NCBI GenBank assembly: GCA_028015205.1
Contig: CM051514.1
Location: 50,360,150 to 50,424,149, forward strand
Origin: Mytilisepta virgata
Taxonomy: Eukaryota; Mollusca; Bivalvia; Mytilida; Mytilidae
Length of the DNA: 64,000 bases
Direction of reading: 5' to 3'
This document shows, piece by piece, positions 1 to 12,100 of this stretch. Within the stretch, counting starts at the first letter, position 1. The number at the start of each line of letters is the position of its first letter. The translations under genes and the position numbers were made by a program. Below the pieces are notes generated by a model. That model made no database searches and was not told where the DNA came from. It saw nothing but the letters and a program-made list of their open reading frames with translations.

Positions 1-765
1 ATCTTTGACCTAGGGTGCAAATGAAAGGTCACATGAACTAAAGATTACTGGTGAAGGTCCCATGTCGCTATAACTTCCGGTTCTAGAAATAGAATTTTTC
101 AAAAATTGTGTATAATATTTCAAGGGAAATAACTCTTAAAAGGGTTAATAACAAAATAAATGTTTATGTTTATAAACATCGCCATCTGTTCATGTACATG
201 TTCCCATTTTCAAATCGATTCTATCTGTAACAGTTTTTAAATTATATGCAAATAAAGAAATTGTTTCAAGGGGATAAAAAACTTAAAGGACATGATAAAA
301 ACCTAAGTAGGGTCATCTGGTAATACTTCATGATGAGGTCTACCTATTGTCCAAATAAGGTCATGATATCTTTAAAAACAACGAAGGGGGGGGGGGGGGG
401 GGGGGGCCATGTTGAAAAAAAATCAATAAAAGGGAGATAACTCCTTAAGGAAATAATGAAATCCTTCACAGCCTCACTGTCCAAATTTGGTCAAGATGAC
501 TTCAATAGAAACGAGGGGGGCTATGTCAAAAAATGCTGGAAGAAAAAAAAAACACTAGTATCTCAATTGTTGTAAAACAATTGAAAGGTTTCCCTTAAAA
601 GTCTGATATTTGTAATGTACTCTTTACGACCTTTATTCATTTGTTTTAAACTGATTATATACAATGTAATATCATGACTTAACTCATTTGATTTTTTGAA
701 TAAATGACTTTTCACACTTTATCATGGTTGTATGTCACTTTAAGTGGAATTTAGTGTATATTGTG
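1..765. other. Non-coding stretch with degenerate tandem repeat
   Basis: No convincing coding region. Two diverged copies of a roughly 135-bp block can be seen at about 345-400 and 480-540. They share a 'tgtccaaat..ggtca' phrase and a following G-rich step ending in 'gccatgt' or 'gctatgt'. This resembles the monomers of other tandem-cored repeats in the window, but no element ends were found. Confidence 0.4.
386..406. repeat. Poly-G tract (21 G)
   Basis: An uninterrupted run of 21 G follows 'acgaa'. Such runs are length-unstable and error-prone in sequencing, so the exact length is uncertain. The equivalent place in the neighbouring diverged monomer (about 515-521) has only a short G run, so this looks like local expansion. 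Confidence 0.9.
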
Positions 766-882
766 GCTGCCAATTTCTATTAGTCGATGAGGCCGTTGGC
801 CCAAGAGAATAGCCTACATTCAATAAGGAAAATAAGCAATCCTTGTCAATTAACATCAGTGCTGAGCCACACCTTGCTATGC
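766..882 (-). repeat. Diverged, truncated tRNA-derived SINE fragment
   Basis: The segment aligns by eye with the central part of the complete SINE at 1930-2198. Shared phrases include the 'ggc.gcca.ttt.tatt' block and 'ggaaaat..gcaatccttgtcaatta' followed by 'acacc'. The tRNA-like head and the T-rich tail are both missing, so this is an old fragment. Confidence 0.55.
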
Positions 883-1917
883 GCTCTGTAAAACCTCACT
901 TATTTACACTTCCCTGGACATTTAACATTGAAAGTTACGACAGACCACTCTGTCAAGCAGGCTCCTTTGTAAAAACATTCATAGGGGTTATTGATACTGT
1001 ATTTGACAAGTCGCACCACTTTTATTGAATCTCCCTTGTTTATTTATAAGGTAAGGTTTAGTTCTTCACTTGCTCTGTAGCTTTGTGTAATACTCCAATA
1101 CATCTGTTTCACTTGTAACTAAATATACTTCAAGCAAGCTTATAAAATAATAGTACCCAAAATAATCCAAACCAAAATAAATGATCAAATCAAATTGTTC
1201 CCCCTTCATGATGTTAGACAGGACTTATTTCAGTCCAAGCATACCACCAGTATGGTGTACAAATTTTGTGTTTTCATGATATAGAAGGAATTACACAGGT
1301 TGTTTCCTATATATACCCAAACATTTTTTGTTGGGGTCATTATAACAATGTAAGAACACTCAGTCATACTGTATATTCTAGTTTGTAATATAAAGTTTTA
1401 AAATTAATTTTACGTATATACTTTATTTTATAAGCAACTGACAATTAAGTTTAAATGAGAGGAATGTTTTATAATTTTTACTATGTAATTTCAAACAAAC
1501 TTTATTTATTTCTTGATGTCAATTAACCATGCAGGTCTATTAAGTATGTGACTAATTAGCTAAGGGAAAGTATCTGATAAGTGTAGGTAAGGAGGATAGG
1601 TCTTTTAATTTTCCCCTCGGTATTTTATACTATTTTTATTTACTGAAATCATTACATTTCCTTATAACACAAATTAACAAAACAAACATCCAGACAGACA
1701 TGACATCCTGATAAATTTGTATCATCCATCATGTTTCATTCTTTTATTATTTAAAATCTCTTGTTACTTTTCCTAATTATAAAATAATGCGTCCTAGGCC
1801 TGACCTATTGTAGTTAAGTATAAATAATTTATAAAATGTCCTTTGTAGTCATTATAATGTCATGAAAACTTATTTATTTCCAATTGTCATAGTTCTCTTA
1901 AAGAAGACCAAGAAACC
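883..1917. other. No recognised feature
   Basis: AT-rich DNA without splice-bounded open frames, recognisable repeats or RNA genes. It may be intronic or intergenic. Confidence 0.5.
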
Positions 1918-1929
1918 TGCCTTAAAAGT

Positions 1930-2198
1930 TTGTTTGTTTGTTTAGTTGAGGTTTAACGCCGTTTTCAGCACATTTTGGCCATTTCGCGGCGGCCAGTTTT
2001 TATTGGTGGAGGAAGCCGGAGTACCCAGAGAGAACCACCGACCTTCGGTAGGAAAATTGGCAATCCTTGTCAATTAAGATCGGAGTCGAACACACCCCGC
2101 CACAGGTGAGATTCGAACTCACAACCCCAGCATTGATAGGCTAGTGATCAGTAGTAGTCATGACGAACTACCTAGACCACTCGGCCACCGAGGCCCCT
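1930..2198 (-). mobile_element. tRNA-derived SINE, complete, with 12-bp target duplication
   Basis: Read on the minus strand, the element begins with a tRNA-like head. An A-box-like 'tggccgagtggtcta' is followed by a B-box-like 'gagttcgaatctc'. A conserved central region ('gccgttttcagcacat', 'cggccagtttttattggtgg') leads to a (GTTT)n tail at the left edge. A 12-bp target-site duplication, TGCCTTAAAAGT, lies at 1918-1929 and 2199-2210, which is the signature of LINE-driven insertion. Mollusc SINEs of the RUDI/MetaSINE kind have this layout; assignment to a named family is from memory of the type only. The intact ends and perfect duplication suggest a fairly recent insertion. Confidence 0.88.
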
Positions 2199-2291
2199 TG
2201 CCTTAAAAGTAAATCTTCGTTAATCAAACACTACTGTTATAACAACTTATTGCCTTTGTCATACATATGTAAGGATTTAGTATCAAGGATT

Positions 2292-2448
2292 AATGAGAAA
2301 CCAGAGTGAGTTATCTTTTCCTAACCAATGTAGGTAAGGGAGATAATAAATTTGTCGCCCTTTTAGCCTCAGGACAAAAGGGAGAGAATTTAATTATCTC
2401 CCTTTCCTACATTGGCTAGGAAAAGATAACTCACTCTGGTTCCTCATT
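2292..2448. mobile_element. Foldback/MITE-like element with ~62-bp inverted arms
   Basis: The left arm (from 2292, 'aatgagaaaccagagtgagt..') and the right arm (ending 2448, '..actcactctggttcctcatt') are near-perfect reverse complements over about 60 bp, separated by a short spacer around 2355-2385. Most of the 157-bp unit would fold into one hairpin. No clear target duplication was found. A miniature inverted-repeat transposon or foldback element is the simplest reading. Confidence 0.75.
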
Positions 2449-2504
2449 CATATTCCTTCTTTCACATCATTAGTGTTATCTAAAGGAACGTACATTGTTA
2501 TTGG

Positions 2505-2758
2505 TTTAGTTTAGTTAGTTAGTTGGGGTTTTATGCCATTTTCAGCACATATGGCTATTTTGCTGCGGCCAGTTCTTATTGGTGGAGGGAGCCAGAACCA
2601 CCAACCTTTTGATAGGAAAATTGGCAATCTTGTCAATTAAAATCGGAGTCTAACACGCGCTGTTACAGGTGAAATTCGAACTCATAACCTCAGTGCTGAC
2701 AGGATAGTGATCATTATTAGTCATGACAAACTACTTAGACCACTCGGCTACCGAGGCC
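2505..2758 (-). mobile_element. tRNA-derived SINE, diverged copy
   Basis: Same family and orientation as the SINE at 1930-2198: TTAG-rich tail at the left, 'gccattttcagcacat' and 'cggccagttcttattggtgg' in the middle, tRNA-like head at the right ending 'ccactcggctaccgaggcc'. It carries more substitutions and lacks the 'ggagtaccca' stretch, so it is older. A short TTATTGG near both edges may be a decayed target duplication. Confidence 0.82.
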
Positions 2759-3150
2759 AGCTTATTATTGGCGTTAAGCTTATGACTATATGGTGAAAAA
2801 TGAAAATAAAATAGCTTATTACTTATCCAAACTTCCAAGAACTGAAGTAAAACAGCAGATTTTAAATAGATTTTTAGTGAAAATACACATTTTTTACATT
2901 ACAAAAATATGAAAAATATGGTGCTTGTACAATAAAGTCAATGAAAAGTTGTGGATACTGAGGAGAGTAGACTCAAACTCGGCATTGAATTTTGATTTGT
3001 GTATGATCCGTATCATTATATTGTGTTCTTTTGTTTCACATTGTATTATGCCATCCAGCCCTCATGTGTAAAAAGTGCATTAATAAAGATACAAATAAAC
3101 ACCTAAGGGTAGGCACAAAAAAATTAGGGTCAGTAGCTAAAAAATTCGTA
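2759..3150. other. No recognised feature
   Basis: AT-rich spacer between the SINE pair and the tandem-cored element. No open frame or repeat stands out. Confidence 0.5.
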
Positions 3151-3151
3151 A

Positions 3152-4075
3152 GGGTTCCGCGGAACCCAGTGTCTCGCCTACTTTTGATGTTGTCTATATT
3201 TTCAGTGTGATAGGTGAATGCACATAATAGAATGCAATGTTAAGTCCATTTATACGTAAAAAACTGAAAAACAGAAATAAATATTTTACAAAATTTTCTC
3301 CTGGATACAATCTTTATATCATAAACAAGCTTCTGTCCAAATTTGGTAAAATTCCTGGATAGTTTAAGAAAGTTATTAAAATTTTAAAAACTTTAACCAC
3401 AGAGTGAATGTAATGTTTCCTGGCAGAAAAACTAAGTCCATTTATAAGTAAAATACGGAAATTTTTTTTTTTTTTTTACTAAATTTACTTCTGGATACTA
3501 TATTATGATCATAAACAAGCTTCTGTCCAAGTTTGGTACAAATCCAGGATAGTTTAAGAAAGTTATTAAAATTTTGAAAACTTTAACCACAGAATGAATG
3601 TAATGTTTCCTGGCAGAAAAACTAAGTCCATTTATAAGTAATATACAGAAAAACTGGAATTTTTATTTTACAAAATTTACTTCTGGATACTATCTTATGA
3701 TCATAAACAAGCTTCTGTCCAAGTTTGGTACAAATCGAGGATATTTTAAGAAAGTTATTAAAATTTCAAAAACTTTAACCACAGAGTGAATGTAATGTTT
3801 CCTGGCATAAAAACTAAGTCCATTTATAAGTAAAATACGGAAAAACTGGAATTTTTTTTTTACAAAATTTCCTTCTGGATACTATCTTATGATCATAAAC
3901 AAGCCTCTGTCCAAGTTTGGTAGAAATCCAGGATAGTTTAAGAAAGTTATTAAAATTTCAAAAACTTTAACCACAGGGTGAATATTTGTGGACACCGCCG
4001 CCGCCGCCGACGACGACGGAATGTAGGATTGCTATGTCTCGCTTTTTCGACAAAAGTCGAAGGCTCGACAAAAAC
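3152..4075 (+). mobile_element. Tandem-cored non-autonomous element with terminal hairpins
   Basis: The left edge has a perfect 16-bp palindrome, GGGTTCCGCGGAACCC (3152-3167), followed by 'agtgtctcgcctacttttg'. The core is four tandem monomers of about 190 bp (about 3240-3978). The right edge has a GCC/GAC-repeat tract (3994-4020) and then a short hairpin, TTCGAC-AAAA-GTCGAA (4046-4061), before 'ggctcgacaaaaa'. The reverse complement of the right edge loosely resembles the left edge. There is no protein-coding content, so mobility, if any, must be in trans. The superfamily is not certain; Helentron-type non-autonomous elements also combine internal minisatellites with terminal hairpins. Confidence 0.65.
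3240..3978 (+). repeat. Tandem repeat, ~190 bp x 4
   Basis: The phrase 'taatgtttcctggca' recurs at 3411, 3601 and 3793, giving periods of 190 and 192 bp, with a first diverged unit upstream. Each unit contains 'aagtccatttata' and 'cttctgtccaagtttggta'. It forms the core of the enclosing element. Confidence 0.85.
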
Positions 4076-5719
4076 TGAACACAAACATAATTTTTCTTTG
4101 CCCTCAGTGTATTTATGTCCAAATTATTTGATTTATAACAATTCTAAAGCAATAATTGCTACAAATTATGTCTCATCAACTCATTTCTAAAAAGTAGAGA
4201 TATTAAACCAAAATGATCTACCATTCATAAGGGAGACAACTCCTTAGTTTCCAAAAATTTAACTAATTCAAAACAGCACCTTGAATGTGTCAATTACATG
4301 CTGGTATTGAAATAATAGCAACTAATGCTATAATAGCAAGTTGTTTACACTATGTGAAGGAACTAACACTCCTTTCTGCCATTATTTTGTAGCCTACAGA
4401 AAACATACTATAGAATTAGAGGGTGACAAAGATATATAACAGATACAAGAGAAGATATATTATCTATTGTTTCTAACACCAAGGAGACTTTCCTATCCTG
4501 TAAAACAACATATCATCTTGTCACATCTTACTTGCTATAATTCAGTCAGCATATGACATGATGAAGCTGATTCTCAATATTTCCCAGGAGGCTGTTGTTG
4601 CAAATGATATGATGCCATACAGAAACTTTTCATAAAAGGAGATAACAAAATCAAGATAATAGCACAACATGTACTTTTTCGATTATTGTTTTTGCTTTTT
4701 TAATGTATATCGACAAAATGTGTACATCTTTTCTTTTTTTTTTTCAAAATAGATATCATGGAATAGGGATATATCCTTATGATAATCTAACGTATAATAT
4801 GTCAAGAAGTAGAGCCATTAATTTCCGCTACATTTATTTCACTTCTACTTCACTGTCATAATTCTAGAAGTATGTATTTATAAGAAATATTTCAAATAAA
4901 TGTCAGAATGGAACATGCAGTGTAACAATACACAATCGAATTTTGTTAACAGTGCATGTATGTCCTCAGGTTAAAATAATGGGACATATTTTGCCATATT
5001 ACATGTAAAACAGGATAGTAATATGACACTACTGTGTGTATAAATGACGAATGATCTGCCATTTCGAAACAAAGTCAATAATAACATAAAGTTTGTAAAC
5101 AAGTCACTTTTTTTATAGACTTTCCTTAAATACAAACAAGATTTAACCATTAACAAACAGAATTATTTGTCTTAAAGATGTCATACCACAATTAGCCCTT
5201 TATTTTGATTTTAAGCTTGAAATTGGAAAAGGCATGATCAATAATAATAAAGTCATTTCTCTGGCAGTGTTAAACATTTAATGTTTCTAGTCAATTAACC
5301 AGTCAATTGCTTTTAACCTTATAAACACTTTAGAATTCAGAGGTTATAAAGTTGTGATGGCTCAAGAATGAGATAGTTGAATACTTTTGACCAATTGATT
5401 TTATCATGTTTTTTTTTTCAGTTGAAAATTAGATAGTTTTGAGTAATGGATAGCCCTGTGATAATGGGCATATAACAACTATTCTGCCTGGTTATATGGA
5501 ATAATTCCTTAACAACGATTCCATCAGATATAAGGTTTTCTGTATATTGGATATCAATTTTCATGGTTCTGTGGTGACTCCAGAGAAACCACAAATTTAA
5601 GTCTTCAATGAAATGTAAATCTTATGTATGGTGCATTATTAGAAAAAATAACCAAAATTTGGTACAGATCTTCCAAACATCTAATTAAAAAAAACATGAA
5701 AATTGCTGCCTATAAAAAC
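4076..5719. other. No recognised feature
   Basis: AT-rich DNA without supported genes. A short plus-strand frame after a possible acceptor near 4545 was considered and rejected. Short T-runs are present at 4733-4743 and 5409-5418. Confidence 0.45.
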
Positions 5720-7974
5720 TAGAGGCTCTCAAGAGCCTGTGTCGCTCACCTGTATCTAATGTGATTTTGGAAATTATGTAAAATTATATAATGATTGAGA
5801 CCAAGATTGGTTTAATTTGACACAGTATTTAAAATTAAAAACAGGTCATCTTAGTGTAGTCTTACAATAGCTACTGAAGACATCTTATCATTATTATTTT
5901 TGAATATGTGGTCAAGTTGTGACCATTCAGAATTTTTTTTACAATTTTCTGATAGACTTCTAAACATCTTGGATGATGGATCGGCAACAAAGTAACAACA
6001 CTTGGTCAGCAAAGTTTCATTCCATTCAGTGGTTCTCTAAAAGAAGTCATTTGTATGCATTTCCCATAGGGTCCTATGTTAAACTAAGTTCCCCGCTGGC
6101 GGCCATCTTGGATTATGGATCGGCTACAAAGTAACAACACTTGGTCAGCACCTCACAAGGAACATTCATGCCATGTTTGGTTTCATTCCATTCAACGGTT
6201 CTCTAAAAGAAGTCATTTGTATGCATTTCCCATAGGGTCCTATGTTAAACTAAGTCCCCCTCTGGCGCCCATCTTGGATGATGGATCGGCTACAAAGTAA
6301 CAACACTTGGTCAGCACCTCATAAGGAACATTCATGCCAGATTTAGTTTCATTCCATTCAGTGGTTCTCTAAAAGAAGTCATTTGTATGCATGTCCCATA
6401 GGTTCCTATGTTAAACTAAGTTCCCCGCTGGCGGCCATCTTGGATGATGGATCGGCTACAAAGTAACAACACTTGGTCAGCACCTCATAAGGAACATTCA
6501 TGCCAGATTTAGTTTCATTCCATTCAGTGGTTCTCTAAAAGAAGTCATTTGTATGCATTTCCCATAGGGTCCTATGTTAAACTAAGTTCCCCGCTGGCGG
6601 CCATCTTGGATGATGGATCGGTTACAAAGTAACAACACTTGGTCAGCACCTCATAAGGAACATTCATGCCATGTTTGGTTTCATTCCATTCAACGGTTCT
6701 CTAAAAGAAGTCATTTGTATGCATTTCCCATAGGGTCCTATGTTAAACTAAGTCCCCCTCTGGCGCCCATCTTGGACGATGGATCGGCTACAAAGTAACA
6801 ACACTTGGTCAGCACCTCATAAGGAACATTCATGCCAGATTTAGTTTCATTCCATTCAGTGGTTCTCTAAAAGAAGTCATTTGTATGCATTTCCCATAGG
6901 GTCCTATGTTAAACTAAGTTCCCCGCTGGCGGCCATCTTGGATGATGGATCGGCTACAAAGTAACAACACTTGGTCAGCACCTCATAAGGAACATTCATG
7001 CCAGATTTAGTTTCATTCCATTCAGTGGTTCTCTAAAAGAAGTCATTTGTATGCATTTCCCATAGGGTCCTATGTTAAACTAAGTTCCCTGCTGGCGGCC
7101 ATCTTGGATGATGGATCGGCTACAAAGTAACAACACTTGGTCAGCACCTCATAAGGAACATTCATGCCAGATTTAGTTTCATTCCATTAAGTGGTTCTCT
7201 AAAAGAAGTCATTTGTATGCATTTCCCATAGGTTCCTATGTTAAACTAAGTTCCCTGCTGGCGGCCATCTTGGATGATGGATCGGCTACAAAGTAACAAC
7301 ACTTGGTCAGCACCTCATAAGGAACATTCATGCCATGTTTGGTTTCATTCCATTCAACGGTTCTCTAAAAGAAGTCATTTGTATGCATTTCCCATAGGGT
7401 CCTATGTTAAACTAAGTCCCCCTCTGGCGCCCATCTTGGATGATGGATCGGCTACAAAGTAACAACACTTGGTCAGCACCTCATAAGGAACATTCATGCC
7501 AGATTTAGTTTCATTCCATTCAGTGGTTCTCTAAAAGAAGTCATTTGTATGCATTTCCCATAGGGTCCTATGTTAAACTAAGTTCCCCGCTGGCGGCCAT
7601 CTTGGATGATGGATCGGCTACAAAGTAACAACACTTGGTCAGCACCTCATAAGGAACATTCATGCCAGATTTAGTTTCATTCCATTCAGTGGTTCTCTAA
7701 AAGAAGTCATTTGTATGCATTTCCCATAGGGTCCTATGTTAAACTAAGTTCCCCGCTGGCGGCCATCTTGGATGATGGATCGGCTACAAAGTAACAACAC
7801 TTGGTCAGCACCTCATAAGGAACATTCATGCCATGTTTGGTTTCATTCCATTCAGTGGTTCTCTAGAAGAAGTTCAAAATGTAAAATGTTAACGACGACG
7901 CCGGACGACGGACGACGGACGACGGACGCCAAGTGATGAGAAAAACTCACTTGACCCTTTGGGTCAGGTGAGCT
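5720..7974 (+). mobile_element. Hairpin-ended non-autonomous element with 12 tandem monomers
   Basis: The left end 'tagaggctctcaagagcctg' is a hairpin (GGCTCT-CA-AGAGCC) followed by 'tcgctcacct'. The right end has a GAC-repeat tract, 'gccaagtgatgag', then a hairpin (TGACCC-TT-GGGTCA) followed by 'aggtgagctaa'. GCTCACCT and AGGTGAGC are inverted copies of each other. Between them lie about twelve 166-bp monomers. This is the best-preserved member of a family with about ten members in the window. It has no coding capacity. The ends resemble a widespread mytilid repeat, and the superfamily is unresolved (Helentron-like or a TIR DNA element). Confidence 0.8.
5960..7870 (+). repeat. Minisatellite, ~166 bp x about 12
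   Basis: The monomer includes 'catcttggatgatggatcgg', 'acaacacttggtcagcac', 'ggttctctaaaagaagtc' and 'tcctatgttaaactaag'. Two variants alternate: 'ccagatttag..cagtgg' and 'ccatgtttgg..caacgg'. The latter falls at about 6172, 6667 and 7332, three or four monomers apart, implying block amplification. The 61-62-residue open frames here are by-products of the repeat and not genes. Confidence 0.92.
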
Positions 7975-8149
7975 AATAAAGGAATCCACAGTATATGTTG
8001 AATTTTACCTGAGTAACGGTCACCATTAGTTGAGAATCCTGATCTTAATACTTTTTAAAAATTAGACGAGACAGTACTATCATTAATTCTTACAACATTC
8101 AAAGAAATTTTTTCACTTTTATATTGGTATTTTACGGAAGCACATTTAG
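7975..8149. other. No recognised feature
   Basis: Short AT-rich spacer. Confidence 0.5.
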
Positions 8150-8990
8150 TACCTACCAAATATATCAATTTGAATTTGAAATCACGAATTTAAGAATTAT
8201 AACAAATTAGTTTTGTGATAATGAATTTTCGGAATTATTTATAACAGTTTTTGTAATTTGTAATTACAAATTAAATTCATTATCACAATCTTTGTAATTC
8301 GTGATAACGAACTGTATAAATATAGATTCTCCTTCAGGTACCAGTGGGTTATGGAATTTCTCCACCCGAGATAGTTAAATTTTCGATTTTCAACACGCGA
8401 GCCTGTTTCTCCTATGATTATCGACAAAAACCTCAAGAAAATGTCGTTGCTATGTAGTTTGTTTACATAGACGCCATTTCGGGAATTCTCTAGTTTACCG
8501 TTCTAATAACTGTAGAAAAAAGGGCGGTAATTCCCATGTAGAAATTTAATCATCGGGAAGTGGTTAAAGATATTATGTATTTTTATCCCACCGATTAAAC
8601 ACGTCAGGAATAGGAGAAATTGTTATTACGGATTTGTAGAAATAGTTATCAAAGTTTTTTTGTAATTTGTGATAATGGATTAAATTCGTGATAAATAATT
8701 CAACAAATTCATTATCACGAATTATAAAATTTCTTATAACGATTTTAAACCGTTATCACGAATTACAAAAATCTGTGATAACGAATTACAAAAAAACTGT
8801 GATATCATATTACACACATTTGTGATAATGAATTATACAATTAGTAATCACGTTTTTAAGCCATTATCATGAATTACAAAAAATTGTGATCATGAATTTA
8901 ATCCGTTATTACAACTTTTAAAAACTGTTATAACTAGTTCCAGAAATTTGTGATCACGAATTCAATCTTAATTTTAATTGGTGATATCAA
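8150..8990. repeat. Cluster of short palindromic AT-rich repeats
   Basis: Variants of 'attcgtgataatgaatt' and its reverse complement recur more than a dozen times in both orientations, for example near 8213, 8270, 8300, 8660, 8715, 8750, 8775, 8825, 8880 and 8955. Neighbouring copies could pair in many ways. Between 8330 and 8640 the pattern is interrupted by ordinary sequence. No open reading frame is supported. Confidence 0.6.
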
Positions 8991-9123
8991 ATTTAAATTC
9001 ATATTTTTGGGAGGTTCAAAATGGGCTTCCATAGTATTTAATTGAAATCAATGCTGTATTATCAAGAGAAAAGACAAGATTTAAGAATCCTTGTCACAGT
9101 TAAAGGTCAATAATACCACCATT

Positions 9124-12100
9124 GGATTGACCATGGCCACATTTCCAAAACCTACAACACAAGGAAGACTGGATGTAATAACTGTGATAATATCACCAAT
9201 ATTGTATGATCTGGATTGATCATGACCACCTGTCCAAAACCTACAACACAAGGAAGACTGGATGTAATAACCATGATAATATCACCAATATTGTATGATC
9301 TGGATTGATCATGACCACCTTTCCAAAACCTACAACACAAGGAAGACTGGATGTAATAACCATGATAATATCACCAATATTGTATGATCTGGATTGATCG
9401 TGATCCCCTGTCCAAAACCTACAACACAAGGAAGACTGGATGTAATAACCATGATAATATCACCAATATTGTATGATCCCCTGTCCAAAACCTACAACAC
9501 AAGGAAGACTGGATGTAATAACCATGATAATATCACCAATATTGTATGATCCCCTGTCCAAAACCTACAACACAAGGAAGACTGGATGTAATAACCATGA
9601 TAATATCACCAATATTGTATGATCTGGATTGATCGTGATCCCCTGTCCAAAACCTACAACACAAGGAAGACTGGATGTAATAAACATGATAATATCACCA
9701 ATATTGTATGACTCAATTGATCATGACCACCTTTCCAAAACCTACAACACAAGGAAGACTGGATGTAATAACCATGACAATATCACCAATATTGTATGAT
9801 CTGGATTGATCATGACCACCTTTCCAAAACCTACAACACAAGGAAGACTGGATGTAATAACCATGATAATATCACCAATATTGTATGATCTGGATTGATC
9901 ATGACCACCTTTCCAAAACCTACAACACAAGGAAGACTGGATGTAATAACCATGATAATATCACCAATATTGTATGATCTGGATTGATCGTGATCCCCTG
10001 TCCAAAACCTACAACACAAGGAAGACTGGATGTAATAAACATGATAATATCACCAATATTGTATGACTCAATTGATCATGACCACCTTTCCAAAACCTAC
10101 AACACAAGGAAGACTGGATGTAATAACCATGACAATATCACCAATATTGTATGATCTGGATTGATCATGACCACCTGTCCAAAACCTACAACACAAGGAA
10201 GACTGGATGTAATAACCATGATAATATCACCAATATTGTATGATCTGGATTGATCGTGATCCCCTGTCCAAAACCTACAACACAAGGAAGACTGGATGTA
10301 ATAACCATGATAATATCACCAATATTGTATGATCTGGATTGATCATGACCACCTTTCCAAAACCTACAACACAAGGAAGACTGGATGTAATAACCATGAT
10401 AATATCACCAATATTGTATGATCTGGATTGATCGTGATCCCCTGTCCAAAACCTACAACACAAGGAAGACTGGATGTAATAAACATGATAATATCACCAA
10501 TATTGTATGACTCAATTGATCATGACCACCTTTCCAAAACCTACAACACAAGGAAGACTGGATGTAATAACCATGACAATATCACCAATATTGTATGATC
10601 TGGATTGATCATGACCACCTGTCCAAAACCTACAACACAAGGAAGACTGGATGTAATAACCATGATAATATCACCAATATTGTATGATCTGGATTGATCG
10701 TGATCCCCTGTCCAAAACCTACAACACAAGGAAGACTGGATGTAATAACCATGATAATATCACCAATATTGTATGATCTGGATTGATCATGACCACCTTT
10801 CCAAAACCTACAACACAAGGAAGACTGGATGTAATAAACATGATAATATCACCAATATTGTATGACTCAATTGATCATGACCACCTGTCCAAAACCTACA
10901 ACACAAGGAAGACTGGATGTAATAAACATGATAATATCACCAATATTGTATGACTCAATTGATCATGACCACCTTTCCAAAACCTACAACACAAGGAAGA
11001 CTGGATGTAATAACCATGATAATATCACCAATATTGTATGATCCCGTGTCCAAAACCTACAACACAAGGAAGACTGGATGTAATAACCATGATAATATCA
11101 CCAATATTGTATGATCTGGATTGATCATGACCACCTTTCCAAAACCTACAACACAAGGAAGACTGGATGTAATAAACATGATAATATCACCAATATTGTA
11201 TGATCTGGATTGATCGTGATCCCCTGTCCAAAACCTACAACACAAGGAAGACTGGATGTAATAACCATGATAATATCACCAATATTGTATGATCTGGATT
11301 GATCATGACCACCTTTCCAAAACCTACAACACAAGGAAGACTGGATGTAATAAACATGATAATATCACCAATATTGTATGATCTGGATTGATCGTGATCC
11401 CCTGTCCAAAACCTACAACACAAGGAAGACTGGATGTAATAAACATGATAATATCACCAATATTGTATGACTCAATTGATCATGACCACCTTTCCAAAAC
11501 CTACAACACAAGGAAGACTGGATGTAATAACCATGATAATATCACCAATATTGTATGATCTGGATTGATCATGACCACCTTTCCAAAACCTACAACACAA
11601 GGAAGACTGGATGTAATAACCATGATAATATCACCAATATTGTATGATCTGGATTGATCATGACCACCTTTCCAAAACCTACAACACAAGGAAGACTGGA
11701 TGTAATAACCATGATAATATCACCAATATTGTATGATCTGGATTGATCATGACCACCTTTCCAAAACCTACAACACAAGGAAGACTGGATGTAATAAACA
11801 TGATAATATCACCAATATTGTATGACTCAATTGATCATGACCACCTTTCCAAAACCTACAACACAAGGAAGACTGGATGTAATAACCATGATAATATCAC
11901 CAATATTGTATGATCTGGATTGATCATGACCACCTTTCCAAAACCTACAACACAAGGAAGACTGGATGTAATAACCATGACAATATCACCAATATTGTAT
12001 GATCTGGATTGATCATGACCACCTGTCCAAAACCTACAACACAAGGAAGACTGGATGTAATAACCATGATAATATCACCAATATTGTATGATCTGGATTG

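Noticed and set aside
4546..4635. Possible plus-strand terminal exon after 'ttgctataattcag' ending in a stop near 4635
   Set aside because: Only about 29 codons, weak acceptor, no upstream partner and no recognised peptide.
6115..7462. Repeated 61-62-residue plus-strand frames
   Set aside because: Generated by the ~166-bp monomer of the hairpin-ended element, not genes.
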